This document shows, piece after piece, positions 10,376-22,461 of a stretch of 64,000 nucleotides of DNA. This DNA comes from Amaurobius ferox (taxonomy: Eukaryota > Arthropoda > Arachnida > Araneae > Amaurobiidae). Every line of letters starts with the position of its first letter. Position 1 is the stretch's first letter. Location: contig OX578136.1 of assembly GCA_951213105.1 (NCBI GenBank), positions 158,528,678 through 158,592,677 of the forward strand, in the 5' to 3' direction. The notes beneath the pieces were generated by a model. That model searched no databases and was not told where the DNA came from. It worked only from the letters and a program-made list of their open reading frames with translations. The position numbers and the translations under genes were made by a program.

Positions 10376-11330
10376 TTTGTCATATTTGCATATCAATTTT
10401 CATGTGTCCGTCTGTCACGCCTTTATAAGCACTTTCCGAATAGTTAAAAACTTGCAATTTAGTTTCAATAAAACACCCGGGAAAAATCGAATTTTTTTAA
10501 ATCGATTCATTAGAGAGGATGCTCCACACCAGAACGTTGAAAAAATGGAATGGTATTTAAAACTATTTACGATCAGATAAAGACTATAAAATTTTTATAA
10601 CGGTAGATTTCTCAAAATCGAAAGGAAGAAAGTGTTTAATTTCAGTTTTCTAATATTTGTTATGTTAGGGGTGCCGCTCACCAAACTGTTCGATTTACCG
10701 AATAAATAAAACACGCGTTATTTTAAGTAAGACCGAGACTTAAAACTTATTACATGAATCAATCGTTCTATTAAACACCGGGAAAAATATAATTTATCAA
10801 AACTGTTCACTGGAGGGGTTCTCCACACCAAAACGTTCGATAGTTAAAATACCAGAGAAACACAAGAGACTTTAAATGTGGTGTAAGCGTACATTGTTCG
10901 AGAGGAAGAAAGTGTACAATTGTTTCCCTATATTTGCTACTTTATGGACATGTACAGCAAAATGTTCAATTTTTAGAATAAATATGAACTGCTGTTTTTT
11001 AACTGAGACTTGAAATTTGATGCACAAGTTCAAGCTTAGTATTAAAGCCCTCAGAATATATCTCATGTTTCAATAATGTTTAGTTAAAAAGTGGGGTAGG
11101 GGATTCTTCACGCCAAAACGATCGAAAGTTGAAATGTAAACTAGACATTGAAATGTCAATTAGACATATAAACTTCACGATGAGTTAGAGACTTAAATTT
11201 GGTATAAGGGATTAAAAGCATTAAAAAGCAAGGAAGAGTATAATTTTAGTTTTCCCATATTTGTTGTTTTTGGGAATGCCATACACCAAAATGTTCGATT
11301 TGCCACTGAACAAAACCTAATAGAGCTGGA
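10376..11330 (+). mobile_element. Family E (Helitron-like), diverged copy E3
   Basis: Repeating units of about 300 bp carry the family E blocks GTCCGTCTGTCAC, GCACTTTCCGAATAG, ACACC(A/C)GGAAAAAT, GG(A/G)TGCTCCACACC and GAAGAAAGTGT(A/T)(C/A)AA. At least three units can be followed. Neither terminus is clear here, unlike copies E1 and E2. Confidence 0.6.
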
Positions 11331-11636
11331 TTTTCAATTTCTCCCTAGGGATGGACAAAATAGGGTATATAAATAAAGTATCTCAATATACTCGTTTACG
11401 GATCAGAACCTGTAAATGCGCCCATTTCGAATGAGACGACTATTTTTCGATACGGAAAACCATACATTGTTAAACAATAAAACTGTAAAAAAAGTTCTAA
11501 CTTATTTTTTAAGATTTTTTTCTGGCTTTAATACTTTTTGAATCATTAAATGCTATGATGCTATTGTATTATGATTTCCTCTTCCCCTGACCGTAATCTT
11601 ATTCAATGAGGGAAAAATATATTTAAATCTTTTGTC

Positions 11637-12078
11637 ATTAGGGTTAATTCGTGGTTACTTCACCTTGATGACACATTTTGTGAAATGTCGCCAACATGGC
11701 GAATTTCGGCAACATGCGTACAGCTCGAGAATTAACTGAACCAGGAAATCACATTTCTTCGCTATCTATATAAGCCATTTTGGAGTTGCCGTCTCAGTGT
11801 GCGTGGAGTCACATTTTATGCGCGAAGTATCAATTTCTCATGAATACGCCAATGTTTTTAAAACATTATTTCCTTCTTTATGAATTAATTGAGTATTTAA
11901 GTGATGTCTTACTATATTTGACATTTGTTTCAGGACTTTGACAGCCTTGTAATTATTATTTGTATTTAATAATGACCACTTACTGCTGCTTTGAGTAAAG
12001 TTGAGTTATCCCAATATATAAATCGCTCTTGCATCTTGAAACCACACTTCTCAAATCAAAGGATACGATTTAATAATA
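11637..12078 (+). repeat. LTR-like remnant related to family L
   Basis: Starts with TTACTTCACCTTGATGACA, matching the first 60 bp of the LTR at 4595, and includes a TATATAA box (11766-11772). It continues with GAATTAATTGAGTATTTAA, also present in L at 4876-4895. The 3' end is decayed (AAGGATACGATTTAATA where L has GAGGATATTTCGTAACA). Confidence 0.5.
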
Positions 12079-12180
12079 TCAAAGCATAAAATTCATCATA
12101 CCGTGATTTTTATACTGCTAAATGTGACTGTGACACGCGGAAAACGTATGTCATTGCTTTATTTTTGGATCATAAATATA

Positions 12181-12981
12181 AAAAATCTGATGTGGGCAAC
12201 ACATGATTTTCGTTATATAATGCAATGCATTTACTACTTTTACAGTTAAAAAAAATATTATTTTTATAGTAGATACTAATATTCTTTCCATGATATTAAA
12301 TTTTCGACAAATAGTCGTCATTTTCTTTGATTTAGCGTCATTTTTATCCATTTGGCGAGATTTTCGTTAATTTGGCAACATTTCAAAAAGTCGCAAAGTT
12401 GGCGACATTTCGCCAAATTCGTCGCCAAAATTTCGCCAAGCATTAAGCACTAAGACATAAGTTGTTCTTACAGTAGATAAATGACTATTGGCGTTGAAAT
12501 ACAAAAGTATTACTCAAAGTATCTTTTTTCATGAATGGAACGCGCTAGATTCAAGAGAATGATGTCACCCAATTTATCGCATGGTATTACATATGAAAAG
12601 TGAACATGTTTCTCAATAGGAAATATTTTTTTTATTTTATATGACTTTTTGAAATTTTTTTTAAAAATGTGCAATATCTCGAGAACGGTTCATGTTAGCG
12701 TTCTAAAATTTATGCCCATCGTTTTCTAATGAAAAATTACATAAGAAATAACTATTTTCGTAACTTCATTAGTGGTTTTGATTTTTTGACGATTTTATTA
12801 AAATTTCATTCGAAAATTTAGGAGGGTTCTGAACATTCGATTGCGTATAAAAACATTAGGCTTCCAGTGTTTACGGATTGTGATTTTTGTTCCAAATTTG
12901 GTTCGAATCGGTCCATTCGTTCGTTAGTTATCGTCTCCACAGGCTCACTGACACACACACACACAAACACACACACACATA

Positions 12982-13024
<43 letters not shown>

Positions 13025-13160
13025 ACACAGACATCTCTTCAAAAATGTTTGATTCGTGATCAGGGATGCTCGAAACGTGCTCTCCCGTCGAAAACTCGAA
13101 TTCGAATTTTCGACCCCGTCACAATGCTTTCCTTATACATTATGTATATAAGGAAAGTAA
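12181..13160 (+). mobile_element. Family A element, copy A2
   Basis: Full copy in plus orientation: 5' end AAAAATCTGATGTGGGCAAC, then CACATGATTTTC. The GGCGA module is at about 12350-12430, the CA microsatellite at 12953-13030 and the 3' hairpin at 13127-13158, ending GGAAAGTAA. Its 3' end directly abuts an RNase H fragment (13161). Several open frames cross the CA tract; they are shadows. Confidence 0.85.
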
Positions 13161-13593
13161 AATTGGAAATCGTTGCATTCTACTGTGGATGCCTGCACAT
13201 GTAGGAATAGACGGAAATGAGGCGGCCGATGAATTAGCCAAGGAGGCAAGGGACTTAAATAAAGACACCTCAGGCACCTTCACTCTTGACGACGCTAATG
13301 CTATCGCTAGATACAGACTTAGAGTAAAACCTATAGGATTGGACCACCAGGTCTGTGTAATAAATGCGAATAGGGAGATCACCAAGACAACTGCCAGACT
13401 AAGAACTAGACACCTAGGTGGTATGAATATTAATACGGATGGCACCAGAACCTACAAATACTGTAAAAACTGCCCAAGTGAAGAACTTACACTGGAACAC
13501 ATATATGACTGTCCAGCAATACTTGCGGCTTTGGGGAATTCCCTTTCCAGGGAGAACTTTATAATGAGAAGATTGTGGATCTGGCTAAGGTAG
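13161..13593 (+). pseudogene. RNase H C-terminus and zinc knuckle of a non-LTR retrotransposon
   Basis: One open frame reads RCILLWMPAHVGIDGNEAAD followed by ELAKEARD, the end of an RNase H domain with its last Asp. About 75 residues later comes a C-terminal cysteine/histidine cluster YCKNCPSEELTLEHIYDCP, typical of the 3' end of ORF2 in arthropod I/R1/Jockey-group elements. A stop codon follows at 13591-13593. Everything upstream of the RNase H end is missing; family A copy A2 sits exactly at the break. This stretch has no internal stop, so it is younger or better preserved than the 1060-2290 fragment. Its apparent start codon at 13066 lies inside A2 and is not real. Confidence 0.8.
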
Positions 13594-13801
13594 TAATATC
13601 TGCACATGGTTCAATTTGACTTCATATGGTACCAACCAACCAAATAATCACAACTTTTTTTTTCTATACTTTGTTCTAAATCGATAAATTGCTAAAGAGT
13701 TTGTTGGTTTTCAAGAATTCGCTCTGAGTACTGATGCCATTTTAATCAGAAATTTGCATCAAATTTCTGACAACGACGGATATTCGTTCAATTCTAATAA
13801 T

Positions 13802-14563
13802 AAAAATCTGATGTGGACAGCACATGACTTTCCCTGCAGACTTATATTAACGTTCTCTTTATTTTAATTAAATTTATTTCACTTTTAATTCAATTTTCGT
13901 TCTCATTCGGAAAACGGACTTATTTTCAAAGGTTGTCCAGAAAAAATAAGGAAAACTAAAATATCTCGAGAACGGCTAGTCCTAGTATAATGGGGTTGGT
14001 CTTATTATTTTCGTCATTAAAAATTACGTATTAAACAAGCATTTAATGGATATATTTGAGTATACCTAGTTCTTTAGTTTAGATTTAGACGAATTCTTGC
14101 TGGTCATTTTGCAAAAAAAGGCAGGTTATTTTTTTCCGAATCGTACCAAATTCTAATCAGCACCAGGATAATCCACAAGTGACTCATCTACAGAATTTTG
14201 TAAAATTCGGTCCATTAGTTTTTCAGTTAGAGTGGATACAAGCTTTTGCGGGCCATTTCGTAAAAAAAGGCGGGTTCTTTTATTCCAAATCGTTCCCAAA
14301 ACTAATCAGCACCAGACTCACCCACAAGTAACTTACCTACCAGATTTTGTGAAATTCGGTCGATTAGTTTTTTAGTTAGAGCGGATACAAAATCTGAACA
14401 GACAGACAGACACACAGACACACACACAGACGTCACGCTAAAAATTGTTTTTTCGTATTCTAGGGGTCTCGAAACGTGTAGATCCGTCGAAAACTCGAGT
14501 TGCGATAATCGGCATGATTCCAATACTTTCCCTATACATTACTATGTATTGCAGGGAAAGTAA
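13802..14563 (+). mobile_element. Family B element, copy B1
   Basis: 5' end TCTGATGTGGACAGCACATG then ACTTTCCCTGCA. Its exact complement TGCAGGGAAAGT closes the 3' hairpin (14526-14563, ending GGAAAGTAA). The interior has two similar blocks (CAAAAAAAGGC then GGTTATTTTTTTCCGAATCGT at about 14111 and 14263, i.e. a 150-bp internal repeat) and a short CA-rich stretch at 14398-14430. No coding capacity. Confidence 0.8.
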
Positions 14564-14879
14564 AAATGTATTCTCAAATAAGTAACATAGCATTAATATT
14601 TCAAAATTTCACTTTATTTCTTTGAAAAGTGGAATGCATCTGGCTTAAATCTATGTTTCAACTAACTTACGGTTTCCCTGTCTTACTGTCTCAACTAACG
14701 AACCGTCTGAATTCTATACAGATATAACTATATCTTCGTGTATTGAATAAATTTTAAAGAACAATGATTACTGCTTTGATTAAAGACTGAAAACTTCCAA
14801 AATATATTTTGTAAGAATTTTTAGTTGCAAGTTCCTTGGGATATACCAACATCGAAATTCTAATAATCGTATAATTCTC
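14564..14879. other. No feature recognised
   Basis: AT-rich spacer between family B and family G. Confidence 0.5.
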
Positions 14880-15350
14880 CCCCGAATATCGAAATCATAT
14901 TATTCGTCGAATCAAAAATGTCAAACATCGGAGCCAGCTTTTTGAGAACCAATTAGCAATCATTTATTCAGATTCAGTAGCGCGTGAAATACCAACCGGG
15001 AAAAATGCGGCTGAAATTCAAGGCCAGATAAATTGCTTTTCCTGACATTTTAAAAGTTTCAGCAGGATATTGTTTTGAAAAATCATTTTTACTTTCAACA
15101 TGCTAGTGTCATGAAAAATAGCTAGATCGTAGGGTTAATGTTATCAGTTCAAATTTCGCCTCCGGAAATTGCCAAACTTTTCCATCGAGGTCGCTGAAAG
15201 GGGGGTGAGGTTGGGAATGAAATTTCTTTTAATCTGCTTGAGTAGGCTTGAGGGGATTTGGAAGACCATTCTACTGAATGAGTCTAGAGGAATTTCAATG
15301 AAAGAGTTCTCCTATAGCTAACGCGAACAATTGGATATGTCAGGCAGATC
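14880..15350 (+). repeat. Repeat family G, copy G1
   Basis: Non-coding interspersed repeat recognised by comparison with 17905-18430 and about 36640-37165. Shared ordered blocks include CAGGATATTGTTTTGAAAAA, TTTCGCCTCCG(G)AAAT, TCTTTTAATCTGCTTGAGTAG and AGAGGAATTTCAATGA. Ends not determined; class unknown. Confidence 0.55.
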
Positions 15351-16112
15351 CAAACTCCAATTCGAAATCACTTTCTTTTAAGTGATAAACTGTAAAGAAC
15401 ATGTTGATTCATGGTGCTATATATGTTATCATTCATCGGAAATTTTTCAGGTTGATAAATAAGTTACATTTTTATCGATTACTCTTTTTTTATTTTTTGC
15501 AAATTATTTTGTGCGCTGGTTAGTGAAGCTGTTTGAGAGGCATCAAAGTTTAAAGGATATTAAATTATTGTTTTATTGCATCTAATGATTGTTTTAGAAC
15601 TTTGTAAGATTATTTTATTATAAATATTTGTACTTAACTTTGAAACTACAATCACTAATTTTCAGGATACGACGTAACATCATTGATATAATAAAATTTT
15701 ATAAATACGAAAATAAAAATTCCCTCAAACAACTGCCTAAATTAATTTAACTTTCAGATGAATCATTATTAACAGCATAATTTTTTAATGAAAATTACTG
15801 TTACGTTTAAAGTACTGATGCATATAATCAACTGTTTATGCTGTATTGACGATTTATTTTCATTTCAGATTAATGAAAGATTATTTTCATATATGGCTAA
15901 GGAATAGCACTTTAATGGGAATTTTTAAACATTTCATTTTTATCCTTAGAGTCTATAAAACTGCGTAAATTAAAGAGTGATCCAAAATAGCTTTAACTCA
16001 ACATTTTTAAATTGAAAGTTTATCAGTTTAATAATTGTCTAATGTGTTTCTGTCTTTCCAGAGTATTTCTAAGCCCCCTGGTGACCTAGAAGATTAAAGC
16101 TTTATACACTAA
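15351..16112. other. No feature recognised
   Basis: Strongly AT-rich spacer with no frame or repeat that I can place. Confidence 0.5.
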
Positions 16113-17002
16113 CTAGCCGAATACCAGTTAAAAATCAACGGTCTCGCAATAAGCAGCCCCTGAATAATGTAAATTTTTTAATAATGCACGTTTCACATTT
16201 ATTCGACAAATCGAATATTTTGGTGTGCAGAACCCCCTAAAGAAGAAAATATTGGGAAACTTAATTTCCGTATTTCTTCCTTTCGAATTATCTACCCGTA
16301 CACCACATTAAAGTCTATCTCATCTCGAGACACCCCTATTTTATTATTTTTCTTTCGAACTTTTTTCTGTGAAGCACACCCATAACTGAACATTTTAGAA
16401 AATATTGGTAAACTGAAATTGTACACTTTCTTCCTTCCAAACTATCTACGCTTACACCAAATTTGATATCTCTATCTCATTCCGAAGCATGGTATTTTAT
16501 CAATTCACTTTTCGAACGTATTACTCTGGAGCACCCCCTTAAACGAATATTTTTGAAAAACTGTATTCGTCTTGGGTGTTTTCGTCAAAAGATTAGACCA
16601 TATACCAAATTTCAAGCCTATATCAAATTTTAAAAGCGCGTTTTCTCATTTATTCGGTAAATCGAACATTTTGGTGTGCGGGACCCCCTTAAGTAGAAAA
16701 TATTGGAAATCTGAAATTGCACACTGTCTTTCTTTCGAACGATTTACCCATACACTAAATTTGAAGTTTATATCTCATCGCAAAGCATGCTTTCCTATCA
16801 TTTCACTTTTCGAACGTTTTGGTGTGGAGCACCCCCCTCTAGCGAATATTTTCGAAAAATTCGATTTTTTTCAGGGGGTTTTATCGAACGACCGAGCCGT
16901 GTACCAAATTGCAAGTCTCTATCTATTCGGGAAGTGCCTGAAAAAAGCGTGACAAACAGCCAGATAGACAGATGGACACACTTGGCAATTAGTATATATA
17001 GA
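16113..17002 (-). mobile_element. Family E (Helitron-like), copy E2
   Basis: On the minus strand it starts TCTATATATACTAATTGCCA (preceded by A) and ends GGTATTCGGCTAG (followed by T). A...TC and CTAG...T are the ends of a Helitron inserted at an A|T dinucleotide. About 11 nt before the end is an imperfect short hairpin (ACCGTT...AACTGGT). The body is built from units of about 300 bp with alternating GGGGGTGCTCCACACCAAAA and GTGCCGCACACCAAAATG-type blocks. No RepHel coding sequence, so non-autonomous. A 126-codon plus-strand frame here is a shadow. Confidence 0.65.
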
Positions 17003-17602
17003 TAGTATGGAACACGGCACAGAACATAACCGTACTGGATTTTTGATTTCTCTCTTAAGAGTGGAGAAAATCGTAATTCAGAAAAAGTTAGGAGGGGTCG
17101 AAAAGACTTTTCAGACATTCTAGAAACCTTCTGTTGACTTAGAAGGCTGAAACATTGCGTATTTACAGTATCGGTCGTTGTACAGAACCTAGTTCAGTCA
17201 CCATTTTATTTTTTTTCAAGAGAGGACAGAATGGGGAAGGAATTAAATACTGAATGTTTGCATGCTTATATTATAGACAACGCAGCAGAATCTAACGGAA
17301 ATAGATTTTCGATTTCGTACTTAAGAGCTGACAAATTGACCTAGAAAGTTAAAACTTTGCTCACAGTATTCATCACTGGACAGAACCCACCAATTTTCGA
17401 CAAAAGCAATTATTTTCGGCACTACATTGTTAAACACAATATAAAACATTTTGAAAAAATCTTGCAACTTCATTTTATTTTTAAGAAAGTTACTTTTCCT
17501 GTCTTTGACAGGTTTTAATACTTGTAGAACAATAAATATTTTATATATTAAAGCATGAAGACTTTTTAAACAGATTCTGTTAAATTTATTAGGAACAATT
17601 TT
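17003..17602. other. No feature recognised
   Basis: AT-rich spacer; the 100-codon minus-strand frame (17321-17623) is low-complexity and unrecognised. Confidence 0.5.
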
Positions 17603-17610
17603 CCCTAGAC

Positions 17611-17872
17611 AAGCGTTTTTCAAAGTGTGTTCCGCGGAACCCTCGGTGTACCACGGCAGTATTTCAAGGGTTCCGCGACTTGATGGTTTCGTGTAAATTT
17701 TAAAAAATTAAAACTCGCATAAAATTTGAATGCATAATTTACATGGTACAAATTATGCATTCAAATTATGAATGTAAATTATGCATTCAAATGGCCCCAT
17801 TTTGGGGTTCCACCATCCAAAGAATTTGAATAGTGGAAGTGTTCCGTAACCAAAAATGTGTGAAAAAGACTA
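17611..17872 (+). mobile_element. hAT-type MITE with 8-bp target duplication
   Basis: The ends are inverted repeats of the hAT kind (AAGCGTTTTTCAAAGTGTG at left, complement of TGTGTGAAAAAGACTA at right). They are followed by the GTTCCGCGGAACCC block common near hAT termini. Flanks CCCTAGAC (17603-17610) and CTCCAGAC (17873-17880) match at 6 of 8 positions, the right length for hAT. The centre holds a perfect 16-bp inverted repeat (17725-17740 / 17750-17765) and a third copy of one arm at 17776-17791. Too short (262 bp) to code. Confidence 0.75.
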
Positions 17873-17904
17873 CTCCAGACCGTACCGTTATCCAATTCTA
17901 ATAA

Positions 17905-18430
17905 TCATATAATTTAAATCCAGTAATTTGAAAAAGTTATTCCTTCTATGAAAATGCCAAACAGCTTGCAAAGATTAGAAGCAGTCTGTCGGAAACAATG
18001 TCTTAAACATTTAGGCGAGCGTGAAATAAGACTATCAGCCAGAAAAATATGCAAGAAATTAAAGATCCGATTAATTGTTTTCCTTGGCGCTTAAAAAATT
18101 CCATGCCAATTTAACGTAACCTAGTTTCAAAAATTTATTTTTAATTTAACTTCCCGAGTTTAGCAAAAAGTAACCAGATCATCGGATAAATGTTAGGCCT
18201 AAATTTCGCTTCCAAAAATCACTAAATGTTTTCAAGTCCATTGAGATGGTTTGGGAAAAGGAAGTGGGGAGGGAGGAGATTATGATTTTTTTATTTTAAT
18301 ATCCTGAATAGGTTTGACTGGATTTCAAAAGCCATTCCATTTCTTCTGAATGACCCTTCAAGAGGAATTTCAACGAGCAAAATAAAATTCTCCTATGGCA
18401 AAAACAAACTATTGAGGCTGTCAGACAAAC
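17905..18430 (+). repeat. Repeat family G, copy G2
   Basis: Collinear with G1: the blocks GCGAGCGTGAAATAAGACTA, TTTCGCTTCCAAAAATCA, GTCCATTGAGATGG, AAGAGGAATTTCAACGAG and TTCTCCTATGGCAAAAAC all have counterparts there. Starts just after the hAT MITE. Confidence 0.55.
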
Positions 18431-19029
18431 TTGCTTTTAAACCCGTAACTATTTTAAGATTTTTTTTAAAGTGATAAATAAATATAAGGATTTCTAAAGA
18501 ATCCGATGAATTATCGATAAATAGTTTCTGTTAATAGGGAACCCTTCTCATTTCTCAGTTCGAGTTTTGCATTTTTTTTTCAATATTTCTGCATGCTAGA
18601 TAATATTAAGTTTTTATGAAGAAGTTACGCCTTAATTATGAGAAGAAACAAGTTTTTTAATGTCTTACTTTACGCAACAGTGGCGTATGGTAAAGTAAAA
18701 AATAAATTTTAATCGCGCACAAACTTAGAACCAATTGTGGGTGTGGGCAGAATTCACAACAGTACAATATAAATCTTATCATTCCACAAAATAGGTATTA
18801 TGCACAAGTGTCGAAGCGAAATAAGGTTTTGGAAATAAAATAGTTTCGATAATTTTGCAAAATATCAATTTTTAATTAATATAAGATTTACATAGTATTG
18901 TTTTGAATTGAATATTTGGTTCATGTGATTAAAGTGTATTTTCCACTTTTTTATGGGACAATATTGTGTAAGGAAATACACTGATAATGAGAGACCAGAA
19001 GGCACCGTATGTAGTTTTTGATGTTTATG
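18431..19029. other. Mostly unassigned; isolated AAAGTAA hairpin at 18665-18698
   Basis: TTACTTTACGC...GCGTATGGTAAAGTAA (18665-18698) is a small hairpin of the same kind as the 3' ends of families A-C and is probably a lone 3' end of a related element. The rest shows nothing. Confidence 0.35.
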
Positions 19030-19768
19030 AAGAAACAAAGTGCAGATTTTTAGTCACCGTTTTAGGACAGTCTAGTCCCGGAAAGTTATGACCCCAATAA
19101 ATACACGTCACACAAATTGTAGGTGTGGTTGGAGCAAAATATCCTATTGCCAAAACTTAAACAAGCTTCATTGGTAATTGAAAAAAAGAATAATGAAAAG
19201 ATACGACATCGCATTAAGAAGCATCCAATCACAGCAAGGAGGGTGTATCTGAACCCCATGCCAAATGATGCAACAACAAGGAGTAAAGTCAACGAATAGA
19301 ATTAAATGATTTTTCAAGAGTTGAAGAGAGAGATAGTCGTGATTTCAAGCACTGTTATTCAGAGAGAGTCGTTATTTATTTGAGTATTGAGAATGTTATA
19401 CAAAATGACAAAGTCTGACTCCAAATGTCAGAAACGAATCGGAAAATGTGACAGTCATTCTGAGCTACAGACCCGAAATTTAGAGGTATGTGCCAGTTTT
19501 CATGTACGTTAGATCAACTTTTGATCTTTGGAATAAGATTCAAATGACTTGGTCTCACAGGTTGCTTTTTCCCTCCTTAAGAATTTGTTAGTAAATTCAT
19601 GCAATTTTAAACATAATAATATAAAGATATGAATAAAATTATAATTTATTTTAAAGGTTAAAATGTGGATTTTAATGTGTAGTATTTTAATTTAATGATT
19701 ATGTTAAGGAACTCGTGCAAAGAAGTTATGGTGTGTTTTGCGGCCACGATAGCAATGTACAAATGTTA
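19030..19768 (-). repeat. Repeat family F, copy F1
   Basis: Inverted relative to F2 (25699-26643). Both share TTGCGGCCACGATAG and AGGAACTCGTGCAAAGA at one end, and CCCAATAAAT(A/T)CAC, ACAAATTGTAGGTGTG and GAAACAAAG(T/C)GCAGA at the other. No coding frame survives. The F2/F3 versions carry TGGCGCCA/TGGTGCCA near one end, which could be a primer-binding site next to an LTR, but this is not established. Confidence 0.6.
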
Positions 19769-20074
19769 CGATTGCTTTTAATTAATAATTTAATTAATAA
19801 CTTACTTTAATTAATAATTTAATTCACAAAATTCATTTAAAAAAGTAAACCTAATTAAATGCTTTTCACCACAGATAAAATTTTTGTTCTCATAATTTAT
19901 ATTTTACTTTTCAGTTTCTTTCAAATTTTAGTTTTTCCTCTTAAATTTGTCCTCTTATCTCTTTCTTACGTAATTGACGTATAAGCCCATGTAGTATTAT
20001 ACATGGATTGATGTGTTAGAACCAGAAGAACATTTCATCAGAAGACACTGAAACGTAAATATTCGTAAAAAAAA

Positions 20075-20747
20075 ACTAGAATGTGGTTCAAATCGACTTC
20101 CTTATACCAGAATTCATTTTCAGTAGCTTTTTTTTATTTAAAATTTTATAAAAAATATTTTGAAAAATCAATATTGTAGGTCCAAACAATTACAATTATA
20201 GCGTGTTACCCTTCACATCAGAAGAACTGAAAAACTTTTTTGATTGATACCATACTTGATAATGTACCCCCGAAGGGGGTAATTTGCCTCTCGAGGGGGG
20301 ACTAAGGACGTCACGAACAAAAATAATTGTATCGCGACTATTTTTCACAACAAGGTTTAAATCTACGAAGTCTCGTGATCATTGAGCCATAAATAAACCA
20401 TTTTATCAATTATTATGTCCAATTATGTTCTATGCTCCCATGTTAAAAAATATAAAATTTCGAATAAATTTCGAAGTATTTACTCAAATTTACAAAACTT
20501 CTCTCTAGTTCTAGATTTTTGGATAACAAAGCCAGATATTAAGTTTCGTGAAAATCCATTAATATTTGTGGCCGCTATCGTATACACAAATTATCGCTCA
20601 CATGCAGACGGACGAACATGTCCAATGATAGTCAAAACGTGTTCAGGAGGTCTTCAAAGGAGGGTCTCATATGTTGACATCATAATCTTGAAAGCAAAAA
20701 TTTTCGTGAAAACAATACTTTCTCAATACGGCGTATGGGAAGGTTAA
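20075..20747 (+). mobile_element. Family C element, copy C1
   Basis: Starts AACTAGAATGTGGTTCAAAT followed by the 5' box CGACTTCCTTATACC, and ends in the hairpin ACTTTCTCAATACGGCGTAT then GGGAAGGTTAA. Between them are the family blocks ACTTGATAATGTACCCCCG (beside a GAAGGGGG palindrome), GACGTCACGAAC and TTCTAGATTTTTGGATAACA. The 110-codon frame through it is a shadow. Confidence 0.7.
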
Positions 20748-21674
20748 AATGGACATGAAAAGAGCAATATAATAGCAATGACATACGTTATTGCCTTAAA
20801 GACGTACCGTAATGACTTGAAAATGTTCCGCTAGGTGACACAGTGTGCGGAGTTTCAGCTCTCTACGTGCTCCAGAAGTCGAGAAAGAACTAGTCTAAAA
20901 TACTGAACGAAAACATAAAAAGAGACGACAAGACGCTTTTAAGAACTTGTATGGATAGAAAAAAAAACATGGTAGATATCTTTTTTACTGACATTTACCC
21001 TAACGTTTTAATTTTACATTATATTTGTAAAAATTAAACTAAACATCCAACTACGTCTAAATTTAATTATTTTTTTACTCTCGAACCAAAACATTCTTAC
21101 TTCCATTCAAATAAATATTACACGTAAAAGAAAGCATTGTTATATCTCACTTTTTGATTTCATATTTAAGAAGAATTTCATTTACTTTCTCAATAAAGTT
21201 CTTATCCAAATATTATTCATTCATATATAACTCTATCCAATTATTATTTCATTTATTTTTTGCAATGATCCATATTCTGAGTGGCTTTTATTTTTCTAGT
21301 TATTTTTATGTTAGGTGGAATAAAAGTAATTTATTCTTCCTCAACGTTTATTACTAAAATTTTAAAAGTTACAAGCAAATATAACTAACGTTACTTGTGA
21401 TTAAAAATGAGCAAATTCTAGTAGCATTCAAAATGAAATTGTTCTCAAACAAATTCATCAAGGTATCTAATTTATTAAACTATCTATGTTCTCGTTGTAA
21501 AAAATTACCTGCACTGAAAAATCTGAAAAATAATACATTCTGGTCATCTTTGTAAACAAATTTACAAAAATATATATATTTGGTAATCATGCGTTCAAAT
21601 GAAGATGCCAGAATGGCAGTAAAATTTATACCTTTGCCATATCTGTCATGTTGCAACAATCGGCAAAACACAAT
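20748..21674. other. No feature recognised
   Basis: AT-rich spacer without recognisable frame or repeat. Confidence 0.5.
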
Positions 21675-22430
21675 AAAAAATCTGATGTGGGCAGCACATG
21701 ACTTTCCTTATATGATACTTATATTCTTTCCAAGATATTGAATTTCCTTCAATTAGTCGTCATTTTCATTAAAGTAGCGTCATTTTTATCCATTTGGCAA
21801 GATTTTCATTAATTTGTCAACATTTAAATAAGTCGTCAAGTTGGCGGTAATCCGCCAAATTCGTCGCCAAAATATCGCTAATCGTTATGGACGGAAAAAT
21901 AAGTTATTCTTACAGCAGATGAATGATTATTGGCGCTCAAATACAAAATTATTACTCAAAGTACCTTTTCTCGTGAATAGAACGAGTTAGATCCACGAGA
22001 ATGATGTCACCAAATTTATCGTATGATATTACATATGAAAAGTGGACATGTTTCTTAAGAGTTAATATGTTTTTATTTTACTTGATTTTTTGATAAACGT
22101 ATTTGAAAAATGTGCAATATCTCGAGAACGGTTAGTGCTAGCGTTCTACAGTTTATGACAATCGTTTTCTATGGAAAAATTACATAAGAAATGTCAATTT
22201 GCGTAACTTTATTAAAGGTTTCGGTTTTTTGATGATTTTTTCAAAATTTCACTCGAAAATTTAGGGCGGTTTTGAACATTCGATTGTGTTTAAAAACAAT
22301 AGGCTTCCAGTATTCATGGATTGTGATTTTTGTACCAAATTTCATTCGAATAGCTCCATTCGTTCGTGAGATACCGTCTTCACAGACTCACTGACACAGA
22401 CACGCACACATTTTCACACAGACGCACATA

Positions 22431-22461
<31 letters not shown>

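Noticed and set aside
12818..13204. Frames of 61-105 codons across the CA microsatellite of family A (also 58270-58500, 57975-58403, 24694-24966)
   Set aside because: They read Thr-His or Val-Cys repeats, occur on both strands and follow the repeat boundaries; they are shadows of non-coding elements.
16572..17118. Frames of 72-126 codons in family E
   Set aside because: The same translation does not persist across the tandem units; shadow of a non-coding repeat.
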